Shown here: positions 13,401 to 23,798 of the stretch, piece by piece
How the letters are laid out: each line of letters begins with the position of its first letter
Position numbering within the stretch: the stretch's first letter is position 1
Origin: Diploscapter coronatus
Lineage: Eukaryota > Nematoda > Chromadorea > Rhabditida > Rhabditidae
Direction of reading: 5' to 3'
NCBI GenBank assembly: GCA_964036155.1
Contig: OZ038423.1
Coordinates: 34,487,249-34,551,248 of the forward strand
DNA length: 64,000 nucleotides
Notes under the pieces: generated by a model
Databases searched by the model: none
What the model was told of the DNA's origin: nothing
Seen by the model: the letters and a program-made list of their open reading frames with translations, nothing else
Program-made: the position numbers and the translations under genes

Positions 13401-13613
13401 ATAAAATGTCAATCTGCATTTTATCACGAATGAGCTCCTTTAAATTTGAGATTCGTGACGAACACGAAAGCGATGTTCAACGTGCGCAGCAGGAAGGAGA
13501 TGCCGATGAGCGTGGAAATGCAGCACTCGAAGAGCCACCTCACTCTGACCGTCTTCAGAGCTCACAAGAACCACGTCAACTCCAGTCCTCCTCTTAGTTA
13601 TACTAGCAACTAA
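10426..13613 (+). CDS. Unrecognised leucine-rich protein with LRR/FTH-like character
   Basis: Twelve exons (10426-10565, 10790-10843, 10902-11035, 11336-11460, 11684-11820, 11954-12002, 12318-12394, 12444-12537, 12680-12781, 13048-13130, 13177-13257, 13451-13613) give 412 residues in one frame. The start follows TTTCCAG by five bases, as for spliced-leader addition. From residue 150 on the protein shows spaced leucine stretches (CLRIYSFIKVCPVLEKLLNNCPLLEHLTLSKL; MFPNLRVLAFLDVS), like the irregular repeats behind F-box proteins or the nematode FTH region, but no F-box is seen at the acidic N-terminus. Exons 4 and 12 follow GAG acceptors (11333-11335, 13448-13450). CAG alternatives in the same frame exist inside both exons but lack a T-rich tract. 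Two introns hold foldback hairpins. It lies between the acidic gene and sds-22. Function unknown. Confidence 0.7.
11180..11292. repeat. Foldback hairpin in an intron of the leucine-rich gene
   Basis: Arms of 22 bases at 11180-11201 and 11271-11292 (CGTTTTCATACTAAGAAAAC and its inverse) pair at about 20 positions. It looks like a small MITE inserted in intron 3, just before the GAG acceptor. Confidence 0.75.
12956..13032. repeat. Palindromic hairpin in an intron of the leucine-rich gene
   Basis: Outer arms 12956-12968 (CCCGTACTAAACC) and 13020-13032 (GGTTTGGTACGGG), with an inner near-palindrome 12981-13018 around AACTAGTCTAGTT. It sits 15 bases before the TTTAG acceptor of exon 10, so it could form a stem close to the branch region. 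Confidence 0.75.
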
Positions 13614-13755
13614 GTAATTAGTTTATCATCACTATTTTTCTTTTTCATTTTCTTGTATCATTATCCAAAGTTACAAATCTCTCGTTTTTTTGCCTCTGTT
13701 CTACCGAAAGGTTAAATATTTAGTTTTCTGTTCTTATAATCAAAATTACGGCAAG

Positions 13756-13761
13756 AATAAA
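13756..13761 (+). terminator. AATAAA poly(A) signal of the leucine-rich gene
   Basis: AATAAA about 140 bases after the TAA stop; T-rich DNA lies before it. The following stretch to 14160 shows no gene. Confidence 0.4.
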
Positions 13762-14160
13762 GTTTGTTCATAGTAAGTCGAAAACTCGCAATGATTTCGA
13801 ATCTTTTCCTTTTCAATACTGCCTTTCATTTTCTAAAAATTGACGATGTTTAAGAAATGACATTCAACGTTGGAACATTAGCTTTTCCATCTTGAACAGA
13901 AGCCAAGTCAGTTGAGTATGATTCTCAAAATGTTCTAGAAAAGTTATGAACCCGTTACCATTTGCTGGCTATAAATCGAAAATGGTGATAACTTTCTGAT
14001 TTTCTTTCAACTCATCACTGGCTTATACAGCAAGTTTCTCTAGATTCCCATTTCTGCAATCATGCAATTCGATTGAAATTTGAATGCTCAAATTGACATT
14101 CGAGATGAGCTGCTGTATTAGAATGCATTTTTTCTGTCATTACCATTTTATACTTTCGAA

Positions 14161-16770
14161 ATGTCGGCAGAAGTGAAAGAGGCAGCTGCTGAATTGCTGG
14201 AAGACAGGGAGGAAGATGGGCAGAGAGAGGAGAACGCTGATGAGGTGAGAAGCGAGAAAGATGGAGAAGATACAGTATGAAAGCAGAAACAATGAAAAAA
14301 ACTATTATATACTTCCTATCTTCGCTCATGAAAGTTACCTGAAAAATGAACTTGCTAGGAAACGAGCTCTGACTCCGATACGGACAGTGTGTCGTCGTCG
14401 TGTGCAACGGCGATCGAGCAGGCTGCAGGACAGAAGCCTGTCGAATTCGAGATTGTCTACGTGCATGTAAGCAGAGTTCAGCGTAGACGAATGCTTGAAG
14501 TGGCAATCTTTTAGTGAATTTGTAAATTTCACTAATGACTGAAACATGAAATAATTCACTGCATTTATTCATTGATGAATAGAAGAAGAAAAAAAAACGA
14601 TAAATTGCAGATCCCTGAGAATGCAAAAGAAGTGGACCTGACTCGGCACAGAATGAAAACCATCCACGGCCTGGAGACGTTCACGCAGGTCGAGAAGCTC
14701 TGTCTCCGGTGGAATCTGCTCAAGCAGATCGAGAATCTCGACTGCACTGCCAACACGCTCACTGAACTCGATCTATATGACAATCAGGTGAGGGGGACAT
14801 GTGAAGATCAGCCTCGATGCACCTACTTTGCACATGATAGATTTGTACACAAATGGGATGGGAGTGAAAATGTAGAAAAAGTAGAATTAAGATTTGAGAT
14901 TGTTTATGCTGTTTTGCCCGGTTCGTTTCTGTTGAGTTCGAGTCAAGTCACAACATTTCTATTATCACTTTATTTGCATGGATGCACAAAGTTCACGGAG
15001 GAGTATAAAGCTAGACTTTATTGAAAAATATGCTTTGTACAATCTTGAACATTTTTTCATGTCAATCATGAAAGAGGTCTGACTATTGAAGAAAATATAA
15101 TAATTCACGATGAATTCTCTTTTAGATCGAGAAGATCGAAAACCTGAGCGCCTTGACGAATCTTATCACTCTGGACCTGTCCTACAATCGAATTGCAATC
15201 ATCGAGGAACTCGACCAGCTGGTCAATCTGAAGACACTCTACTTTGTCCACAACAAAATCGCCAGGATTGAAGGGCTCGACAAGGTATATTGTTGATTGA
15301 CGAAGTGGCTGCAATCAGAATCAAATATATTTTTCAGCTCGTCAATTTGGAGTATCTGGAGCTGGGCGACAACAGAATCAAGAAAATTGAGAATCTGGAC
15401 AACAACGTCAATTTGAAGAGGTGAGGACTGAATTAAGAATGATCAGAACTTTTGATCGACAAAAATAATATAGCCTTTCTTCATATTTTTGACATAATTT
15501 TATCCATTTTCTATGCATAAAAATAGACTACGAGAAGTTGATCTTCACGAAAATATTTCATTCCAAAAAACAACTCAAATCACAGACTGTTCCTTGGTGC
15601 AAACCAAATCCGCAACATCGAGAACGTCTCGCATCTACACAGTCTGGAAGTGCTCAGTCTGCCCGCCAACGCCATCATCCACATTCAGGTTTGTTAGAGA
15701 GGAATTTGAAGAGACAAGACAGAATTACAGGGACTTGAAGGACTACACAATCTGAGGGAAATCTACTTCTCGCAGAACGGCATCCAGCACGTCAAAGGCT
15801 TCCCGCACAATCCAAAACTAGAGGTTTGCAATAATTTCACTACTAAATCATAATTAGTCTTTCATCATTTTTCCTTTCATAATATCAAGACAAGAATGGG
15901 GGAATTTTAATAGAAGATTTAGAAATTCTCTAACTATTCTCATACTACTTCGTCATGTTTCATATTTCGATGTTTCACATTGCCCTTTCTATCATCCTAT
16001 ATTTCTATTTTTAATGAAATGGAGCGATATTTTCGGGCATACTGAAATCTCGCAATCCGCAACCTGACGAAACAGTAAGCAAGGCGAGGAGATGGTAGGG
16101 AACTCCAACTTTTGATAATACTATCTCTTCAAGTTGCGAGATTTCCGAATTACTATATTTTCTCAAGACAAAAATAAGGAATGAGATCGAGCATCCATAT
16201 TCAGATCCTGGACCTGAATCAGAACCGCGTCGAGTCCGTGAAAGATATCCACCATCTGCGGAATCTGACGGACTTCTGGGCGAAGGGCAACAAGGCAAGT
16301 CGGTTCTCTACAATATTAGTTTGCAAAGGACGAAATGCACATTTGAAGATTAGAAAATGCAACACTTTTTCATTTTGTTATTCTATCTGCAAAATCTTAG
16401 CTAATATTTGCAATTAATGAAAGTGAATGAATAGCTTGTGTAGCTGGCCGACTGGTCTGTGTTCGACGAGCTGGAGCGTCTGCCTCGTTTGTCGTTCGTC
16501 TACTTGGATGACAACCCATTCTCCACCAATAATGAGAATTACAGGTGGGTGAGAAGGAGTTTTCAAAAGTACAGAAAAATTCAATGAGAAGAATAAAATT
16601 GGCCTAGTCACTTTCGAATCAGACAATTCATTCATTCAACGATCCATGATTGTTGCAGAGCGAAGGCAATCCGCCTGCTGCCGCAAGTGCGCCGTCTGGA
16701 CGCGCAGTTCGTGAGGGACGAGAGTGTGGGGGTGAGACCGTGGAAGACAGACAAACAGGATGAGCAGTAG
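14161..16770 (+). CDS. sds-22: SDS-22, leucine-rich regulator of protein phosphatase 1
   Basis: SDS22/PPP1R7 binds the catalytic subunit of protein phosphatase 1 and controls its maturation and its activity at mitosis. Ten exons (14161-14244, 14359-14466, 14611-14787, 15126-15284, 15338-15420, 15586-15688, 15731-15823, 16205-16294, 16444-16544, 16659-16770) give 369 residues, close to the family length. After an acidic, Ser-rich N-terminus come consecutive 22-residue SDS22-type repeats (ENLSALTNLITLDLSYNRI; GLDKLVNLEYLELGDNRI; GLEGLHNLREIYFSQNGI), then the LRR cap with LDDNPFSTNNENYRAKAIRLLPQVRRLDAQFV, which is diagnostic. Exon 8 ends in a GC donor (16295-16296, AAG/GCAAGT); reading through meets stops, so the intron is real. 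It is the third of three plus-strand genes in tandem. Identity is secure; the first exon is less conserved. Confidence 0.93.
16295..16443 (+). other. GC-AG intron in sds-22
   Basis: The exon ends GGCAACAAG and the intron begins GCAAGT, a perfect donor apart from the C at position 2. It ends GTGTAG before CTGGCCGACTGG. The joined frame keeps the repeat-to-cap transition intact. Confidence 0.85.
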
Positions 16771-16809
16771 ACGAACAGACAGACAGGGTACATATCCATC
16801 GGAACTGTC

Positions 16810-16815
16810 AATAAA
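16810..16815 (+). terminator. AATAAA poly(A) signal of sds-22
   Basis: AATAAA only 40 bases after the stop, indicating a very short 3' UTR. Confidence 0.6.
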
Positions 16816-17870
16816 GAGTCGTTGAAAATAGAGAGCAGTCGTTATCCACCAAACATTATATGAGCAAAAAATGATTATTTCTCACAAAACGAAGTACTTT
16901 CATATATCTCACACTTCTGAATCCAAAAGTTTGTCTATTATGCATATTTTTCATTTTTGACTACAAAACCATTGTGTGTTATTATTTTATTGAAAAAGAT
17001 AAGAGAGAGAGAGTAACTCGGGAATTATGATCTAACATAAAAATGATAAAAATCGCCGAATTAGTCGTCGTAGCTAATGTTCTAATGTCAAAAATGATCA
17101 AATTCATTTGTAAATTGAAACTATTATCGTTTTTTTTTTTCTAGTTAGTTGTTTAGGATTTTAGAAAATGTTGTTTGTTTGTTACAAATTTGGAGTTTTC
17201 AACAGTTTCAAATAAATTTATTGAAATTACTTCAGTCAAATATGAATATAAAAAATGATCTATACATTAATATGAATAATGCTACATAATCATGATTATT
17301 TATTCTACTCCACTAGATTTTCTGTGATAGATGAAAATTTAGATTAGATAATTGGACTTATCCAGCATCATCACTAAATATAATTCACGAAATTGCATAA
17401 TTTAATTTATGAAAATTTATTTTTCACCTTGCAGGTTAACATGTCGATGGTATCGCTCACTATTGGTATAAGCTTTCCCGGAATATATACTGCTAGAGAC
17501 GTGAGGCAAATGAGCTTGGTGAGGAACTAGAATTACTCACTCAAAGGTTAAATATTGGACTAGCAATTGATAGAGCTTGAAAAATATAAGCAACAAGGGA
17601 GAATGTGAGCTCGATTTTTCAATCCCTATCAATTGCCAGGGTTTCACGCCACGACGTTTCCGAATAGTTCGTTTAGGCCGAATGATACTTACAGCTGAAT
17701 TACTTATTCTTTATAATTTGTATTATTTTTTCAGGATTTTTTTAAAATTTAACGTCTTTAATTCTTAAAAAATTTTGTTGAGAAATGGACAGAAGTACAT
17801 TACTGCATCATTTTTGCAAGTCACTCTTTTCAGGATTATCTTGGCCACGCCCATTCGCTTTGATCTAATC

Positions 17871-18167
17871 TAATTTCGTTTTTCGAGTTTTTATTAATGT
17901 TTTTGGCATTTTCAGGTCATAATTATCATCTAATTAGTTGGACTATTGATCAAATAATGTACCCAGGCTGAAGACCCGGCGCATTATCAGTTTTGACAAT
18001 GTTTTTACCCAATTAAAGCATGTACGTGAAATAATCATGACAAAACTGGTAAAATGTCAGGCTTTCGACCTAGTTAAGTTAATTGATTAATTATCTAACT
18101 AATTGGATGGTAATTACGAATTGAAAAGTCAAAATAATTAATACAAATTCGAAAAACGACGAAATAA
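17871..18167. repeat. Foldback element of about 300 bases
   Basis: Terminal arms around AATTTCGTTTTTCGAG (17871-17890) and TTCGAAAAACGACGAAAT (18148-18165) are inverted. Inner segments also match in inverted order (ATCTAATTAGTTGG at about 17928 and CTAACTAATTGGAT at about 18096). Typical shape of a degenerate MITE; no open frame inside. Confidence 0.6.
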
Positions 18168-18183
18168 TAAGCGAAAGGACAAT

Positions 18184-18295
18184 TTGTAAATGTCGTAGTG
18201 TTGTAACGTCGTAGAGTATAGTAAGTAGGTTTAGGGTGAATAGATTTTAGAGAAAATAATGTGGAAAAACACTACGATATCTACGGCATTTACAG
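18184..18295. repeat. Foldback hairpin
   Basis: Arms TTGTAAATGTCGTAGTGTT (about 18185-18203) and AACACTACGATATCTACGGC onward (18268-18295) are inverted and repeat the word GTCGTAG. It directly follows the 300-base foldback. Confidence 0.6.
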
Positions 18296-18427
18296 GTAGC
18301 CAGTCAAAGTGAATGGGAGGAACCTAGCTAACACTGAAACGAATGACTTGCAAAAGTGATACAGGAATGTTCTTCTGTACATTCTTCGATTAAAATGATG
18401 AAATATTGAATATAGAATTGTCCTCTT

Positions 18428-18568
18428 GGCGTGAGCCCTCTGCAAATGTATCGGAAATATGGGTGTGGTCAAGAAAGCGAGTCCGAAGGGTATTTATTTT
18501 TCTCTCATCTTTGCGTACTATCTCACGCACAGTTGCCCTACTGCGCATGTAGCGGAGGGCTCAACGCC
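18428..18568. repeat. Foldback hairpin
   Basis: Arms GGCGTGAGCCCTCTGCAAAT (18428-18447) and its imperfect inverse ending GGAGGGCTCAACGCC (18546-18568). More GC-rich than its surroundings. Confidence 0.6.
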
Positions 18569-18668
18569 TGCGGATAACTCGATATTTACATTTTTATTGG
18601 CGACACTTATTAATTGAAGTATTTTTCATAGGGATTTCTTCACATTAAAAAAAATTATAATCATTCAT

Positions 18669-20440
18669 TTACTCATGCGTACATTTAGTTTCACAATTTT
18701 TCGCCTCATCCTGAAAATTGCTTATGATTCCTCTGATATTCCCGTCTACATCTTTAATGAAATCTAAATATTTTGATATTAATGATTCTTAAAGTAAGTA
18801 CGAGCCACTAAGAGCGTGCTCGGAGTATGCTAAAAAATACTTTATCATAATTTTTAACTAACCCTAAACTCCAAATAGCTAATGTATTTTAAAAAATTGA
18901 GAGGCCACCTACACTCAGAATAATTCTTACTTTACCCCCTATTTTTCAGTGTACTATCATTTTATTTTTGTATGTTTATTGAGAATTTTTGCATACTGTC
19001 CGTTGCTTGACGATGAATTGAATATTTCACATCATATAGTTGTATTTACCTATTCCTTAATTTAAAATATTGTATCGATTTGTTCAAATTACAAATATCT
19101 TTACCTCCTCCTAGAATATCTCCGACAGAAGTTGAGCCATTCTTCGCAATTTCAACCATATCATTCGCAAAGTTAGTTAAGTGAGGAATTAATTGTTCTG
19201 AAAATGAAAAATGCTTCCTATTTCTATAATGAAAAATAAAAGTATTTATGTAGTAATAGATCGAATCTATTTTTTAATTAAAATATGCATGAAAAATATA
19301 AGTATATGACTTATTTAGAGAGCACAAGTCGATTTTGGAAAAGGATTGATATTTTCCAAAACCCACACAAACTTATAGAACTGGTTCACAGATTTTAAGG
19401 CAATTCAGGCTTTTGAAACAGCCCATCTTACGCAAAGTTACAGCTTTCTGACGTGAGCGCGCCATATCCCTCTTACATTCACATTTACCGTTAGGCGTGG
19501 CCTCGCTTTCTTTGCTTGTTTTTGTAAGGGAAATTTCGATTTTTCAAGCGGTTTTTGCAAGAAATGAGTCGAGGAACATGAAAGCGATGGCTTTAATTGG
19601 GCAAAATTGAAAGTAGAGCGCAATTAGCGACAAATGATTTATTTTTACAGGTAAAATTAAAAGGTCCTCCGGCGCTAATTTTTAGCTCTATTTTCATTAA
19701 AATAGGTTTCCGACTATGCTCTACAACAACAAATATATTTTTAAAAGTACACGTTTCATTTTAGCCGGAATCTAGCGCATCCTACGTTTACAATGCAAAT
19801 TTGGTTAAGTGAATTTAGTATCAAAATATCTTTCAATGAGAAAATAAACTTTTGTAAATAGTCCTTGTTCAAAGATTGATTTTCTCAGCGAAACCCCTTT
19901 TCAACGATTGTCAATTAGCTCAACGACGGTCTTTTACGTCTTTTCTTGCTTGGAATTGAGCGTGGCTTGTTCTCTCTATAATCATGGAAAAATGAAGTGT
20001 ATGAATACTTTTGCAACGCATTGTAACAATCGAAACTAAAATATCATTTTCAATCGTTAAGGGTAGAAAGGATTAGCTAAAAGAGGAATGGTATTTTTAA
20101 AAATGATGGTTTAGGCTTTCTGTATTCTACACCCTCTTTTTGAGAAATAGTGTGGATTAGAGATAGAAAGAGGGAGGGGGTGTAGAACACAAGAGGATGT
20201 AGGTTACAGAAGGCCGGTGTTTAGTAGAGACTGCTTATGAACTTTTCGGTTCAATTTAAATTACATTTGATTTCTTTTAACAGACATAATAAACTCGACT
20301 TACATACCAAGAGTTTTACTACCTATGCCTCCGGCCAGAATGTCCTTTATCAGCTTTGTGACGCTTCCCATCGTTTTGTTCACCACTTGCGTTGTAGCAT
20401 TTAGGGCCAATCCGGTTAGACAAATTCCTGGGCTGGACAT
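18669..20440 (-). CDS. Small 106-residue protein of unknown family
   Basis: Three exons (20440-20308, 19197-19105, 18763-18669) join in frame with good splice sites (GTATGT and GTAAAG donors; TTTTCAG and ATTTAG acceptors). A possible spliced-leader acceptor (ATATTTAG) lies four bases before the ATG. The protein begins MSSPGICLTGLALNAT, shows an alternating helix pattern in the middle (TKLIKDILAGGIGSKTL; NFANDMVEIAKNGS) and ends with two cysteines (AKNCETKCTHE). It has no obvious signal peptide unless an upstream exon was missed, though the Cys-rich end would suit secretion. The introns are long (about 1.1 kb and 0.34 kb). I do not recognise the family; it may be lineage-specific. It shares strand and region with two other small minus-strand genes. 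Confidence 0.55.
20114..20215. repeat. Foldback hairpin in an intron of the small minus-strand gene
   Basis: Arms GGCTTTCTGTATTCTACACC with CTCTTTTTG (20114-20143) and an imperfect inverse (20167-20215, AAAGAGGGAGGGGGTGTAGA and TTACAGAAGGCC). Confidence 0.6.
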
Positions 20441-21040
20441 TTTCTAAATATGAAATTATTAGCTCATATTTTTTAATATTCTTTATGAGATTCTTCTAAA
20501 TACGAATTCATTTATCTTTTTATTCAAAAGTGGTGCATTGAAATTTTTTCGTCTTCAAGTGATGACATTCACTAGAAAATCTCGTCAGGTGTTAATCCTC
20601 AAATTGAGTGATTTTGTCACCAATAGGGTTATATTTCGGCAATTGGAAAAGTATTAGCCTATGAGATAGTACGGTTTAGGAAGAGAATATGGTGGCTAGA
20701 TAATTTTTTCCCATACCATTTCGTAGGCTACTACCGTTACTACTTTCCAGGTTGCCGTTATTTCGGTGTGATGATCACAATACAATTGTCAAAAATTGCC
20801 TGTGTTAGACCTTCTAATCCCAGAAATTGCACGAAAGCTGCTTGATTTACTGAAGAAATGGTGTATTGAAATTAGCATATCTTTCTCTTTTACTCTCATT
20901 TTCGCACACTATTTCTCTATGACGCAACCATTTGCATGTATTCCTGGTACTGGGAAATCAACTAAGCCCTTTTTGATGATTGCATCGTGGTCAGCAAATC
21001 AAAATGCCCCTATCGATGATCAAATCAGTCGATCTGAGGA

Positions 21041-22191
21041 TTATAAACTCTGGTGCAAGATGTTACGGACGCCTATAAAATAACAGTTTTGAGTTGAAGA
21101 CATGAATTCCAGAACTTCTAATATTTGTAGGATTATTCGCCACATTGAATAACACTATTATATCACTTTTCCGAAAAACTTCACTCATTATACAATACAC
21201 ACGGCTGCGGTAATCACTTTTTGGCTGGTGCAAAAAGTTACGGACGATTCAGTTCGTCAACTGATATATCCCCTATAACTGAACCAATTCGGCTCAAAAT
21301 TGGCACAATTATTGGAGTATATATCCATAAGATATCCACCGATTTTCAGCCGGATCCGAGTTATAATACGAAAGTTATGATTTTTTTTCTACCGAGTGTC
21401 TCTTAACTATGGAAAATAGCCTAAAATGTTAAGAAAATGACTAATGAAATTTCTTCAAAAATTCATAACTCCGAATCTAGTCAACAAACCATCGAATTGT
21501 TTGCATATTCTGATAGCCTCATTATCACTCTATGAAAATATGATAATGGTTATTCTTGAAAAAAATCTATAGGAATACAGAAAGGGATTATCCAAAAGTT
21601 CTTCAAACTTGCCCTATTTTCTATAGTAAAAACGATGCTTCAGGTTCAGATCATTGGTCCTCGACAGTTATGAAGTTTCTGATTATAATTTTGGTCTCAA
21701 AACACTCTCAATTGTTTGTATTTTCAGAATCAATGTCATTTTATATCATATCTTCATTCATTTCTACACTATGAATTTTTGAAGAAATTTCATCAGTCAT
21801 TTCCTTAACATTTTAGGCTATTTTCCATAAGAGACACTCGGTAGAAAAAAAATCATAACTTTTGTATTATAACTCGGATCCGGTTGAAAATCGGTGGATA
21901 TCTTATGGATATATACTCCAATAATTGTGCCAATTTTGAGCCGAATTGGTTCAGTTATAGGGGATATATCAGTTGATGAACTGAATCGTCCGTAACATTT
22001 TGCACCACGTAAAAATCGTTTATGACTATTTTGCGCAGTTCGCATTTTACGAATTTCCCTGAAAATTGATACATAGGGGTTTTCGAGGATGCTCATTTAT
22101 TATATAAGCATCAGAAGTTCTGACGATGTCGTTTTCACACAAAGTCAACCAATTTATAGGCGTCCGTAACATCTTGCACCAGAGTTTATAA
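21041..22191. mobile_element. Non-autonomous DNA transposon with long inverted repeats and a four-fold IR/DR motif
   Basis: The ends are perfect 39-base inverted repeats (21041-21079 and 22153-22191) containing GGTGCAAGATGTTACGGACG. The same motif recurs inside each end with two or three changes (21227-21246 left; 21987-22006 right, inverted), so each end has two direct copies about 175 bases apart. This is the IR/DR layout known from some Tc1-like elements such as Sleeping Beauty. The inner motifs begin further arms of about 240 bases (21227-21468 and 21770-22006) that are nearly identical in inverted order. The extreme ends read TTATAA, compatible with a TA-type target duplication. There is no transposase frame, so it must have moved in trans. 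The arms are so alike that insertion or gene conversion looks recent. Confidence 0.85.
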
Positions 22192-22240
22192 CACCTGGCA
22201 AAATTTCCTAGTCAGACTATTTTTGAATTTGAAGAATTTT

Positions 22241-22370
22241 CGGCAATTACGAAAAACCACCGCCTCACCACGTCTTTAGACACAAGAGGGAAAAGAAAAA
22301 AGTAGGGGGCGGGGCTTAGTGTTTCTTCGTAAAAAAGACGTGCTGAGGTGGTGGCTTTTCGTTGTTGCCG
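22241..22370. repeat. Foldback element of 130 bases
   Basis: Arms of 37 bases (22241-22277 and 22334-22370), beginning CGGCAATTACGAAAAACCAC, pair with only a few mismatches around a purine-rich loop. Fifty bases beyond the end of the large element. Confidence 0.8.
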
Positions 22371-22416
22371 AAGTTTCTCCCTAGCCCTGAGAATGTTAAT
22401 TCCAACCGATTAAGAC

Positions 22417-22609
22417 GCATTCAGATCAGAGCTGAGACGAAATTTAAATCTTCAAATTCGTCTCAGCTCTGATTCAGACTACGCTAGAGCTAGCAAAAAT
22501 AGTTACTGCTAATGAGAGGGGAAAAGAAGCGCCAATATCGACTTTCTTGTCTTCTTTTCCCTTCCCATTAGCAATGTCTTTTTTGCTAGCTCTAGCGTAA
22601 TCTGAATGC
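22417..22609. repeat. Nested hairpins forming a MITE-like unit
   Basis: Outer arms GCATTCAGA (22417-22425) and TCTGAATGC (22601-22609). Inside are a perfect 15-base stem (22427-22441 with 22457-22471, CAGAGCTGAGACGAA) and a longer stem TCAGACTACGCTAGAGCTAG (from 22474) with its inverse ending 22604. A small hairpin may have inserted into an older foldback. Confidence 0.75.
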
Positions 22610-22773
22610 ACTTTTATCATTAATTTCTCAAAATAACTAGCTGACCTTAGTACAATATCCTGCAGTCACGGGAACTAACTGGTTTTCGAAAACTCCTTCA
22701 CTAATCCTAAAAGGGACCTTACGCTGATGAAACAAAGAACGATGACGCGAACGAGCCCATAGGGGTGTTACGA

Positions 22774-22879
22774 AAGTTCGTAGGTTCACACTTTGGGGAA
22801 ATAATATGAAAGTGGAGTGCCTATCTTTATGCCCTACCCTAATCCTATGCTCTCTTCCAAAGTGCGAACCTGTGAACTT
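22774..22879. repeat. Foldback hairpin
   Basis: Arms of 23 bases (22774-22796, AAGTTCGTAGGTTCACACTT; inverse at 22857-22879) with about four mismatches, just downstream of the next minus-strand gene. Confidence 0.65.
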
Positions 22880-22938
22880 CTGTAATCATCAACTCATAGA
22901 TATAAAAAAATATCACCATTTGTACTCTGTGTCTATTT

Positions 22939-23696
22939 CTACGGTTCGTTCGCATCACCATTCATTATCTTCTGAGCGCAAGGCTTTTTAAAGAATAATT
23001 GAAAGTACAAATTCAATATTCCTCCGCTACAAATGAAAGTGGTCTCATTTGTGCCTAGACATCCACACGATGAATTGGATTGAAATTGCACGCACGCGAC
23101 GCTACCCTCGTCTTCACATGTCATCGTTACTCTAAATGCTGCGATTAATCCTTATTTAAAGATAATATCATACGTGCATCCCCCTTTAGTAATAAAGGTG
23201 CTCACATTGACTGATCCACCATCGTTGCCACATACACTATCCTTCAAATACTCTCATTAGGATTGGATAAATAAAACATTGATTTCTTTCGAAGTCAGAA
23301 TTCGTACAAAGTTACCAATCATCGAGATTGAAAAATTCTTTTTGAGTTTAGACAACTTAGTAGATGGTATTTTATCAAAAGATGTTTAAATTTCGATGTT
23401 CGGGTACTTCGTATTGGTGTCGACTCCGAGAAAAACCGATTTTTTGCTTATCCAACTCGAGTTCTTATGTTTCAAAACACTAATATTAATTTTCAAACTT
23501 ACATTTCCTGGATAAACGATTTTTGTCGCTCCTGCGCAATCTTGGCAAACTAAATTCAATATTTAAATGGCAGAATAATATATCCAATTATTTACACACA
23601 ATAAAATATAAATTGTTTACCTTCATCACAATTTACTCCCAATGGAGTAAGCGTCAATAAAATCAAAATGGAACAAATATTTAGGTATCTAACCAT
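22939..23696 (-). CDS. Small secreted cysteine-rich protein
   Basis: The start at 23696 gives a clear signal peptide (MVRYLNICSILILLTLTPLG, cleavage likely before VNCDE). Exons join in frame: 23696 to GATGAAG/GTAAAC, then VCQDCAGATKIVYPGN, then DSVCGNDGGSVNVSTFITKGGCT, then the last exon VTMTCEDEGSVACVQFQ... to the TAG at 22939. The mature part, about 100 residues, has ten or so cysteines, with the pattern GGCTVTMTC-(10)-C and CGCLG that recalls the nematode C6/DUF281-type extracellular domains. That assignment is a guess from pattern, not from a conserved motif I can verify. The third exon follows an AAG acceptor (23242-23244). Likely exported from the cell; role unknown. Confidence 0.68.
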
Positions 23697-23798
23697 TTTG
23701 ATAACTCACACTAACATTTTCTCTCTGCCATTTTAAAGGGAGTTTTAGCTGATTGATTTGCAATTCGTGGGAAGAATATATTATTTTTTGAGCGAGTT

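Larger units (their letters stand above)
16816..18668. other. Gene-free AT-rich region with foldback repeats
   Basis: No coding region could be supported. The stretch carries at least three foldback structures, listed separately, between the 3' ends of sds-22 and the next minus-strand gene. Confidence 0.5.
20441..22938. other. Repeat-filled intergenic region without genes
   Basis: Holds a 1.15-kb inverted-repeat element and three foldbacks (listed separately). The open frames at 21221-21406 and 21818-22096 are the two arms of the element translating the same words in mirror image, not genes. Confidence 0.6.

Noticed and set aside
14060..14626. Minus-strand open frame of 188 codons
   Set aside because: Lies antisense to the first two sds-22 exons; low complexity and no domain.
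21221..22096. Two open frames with nearly the same protein on opposite strands
   Set aside because: They are the two arms of the inverted-repeat element, not two genes.
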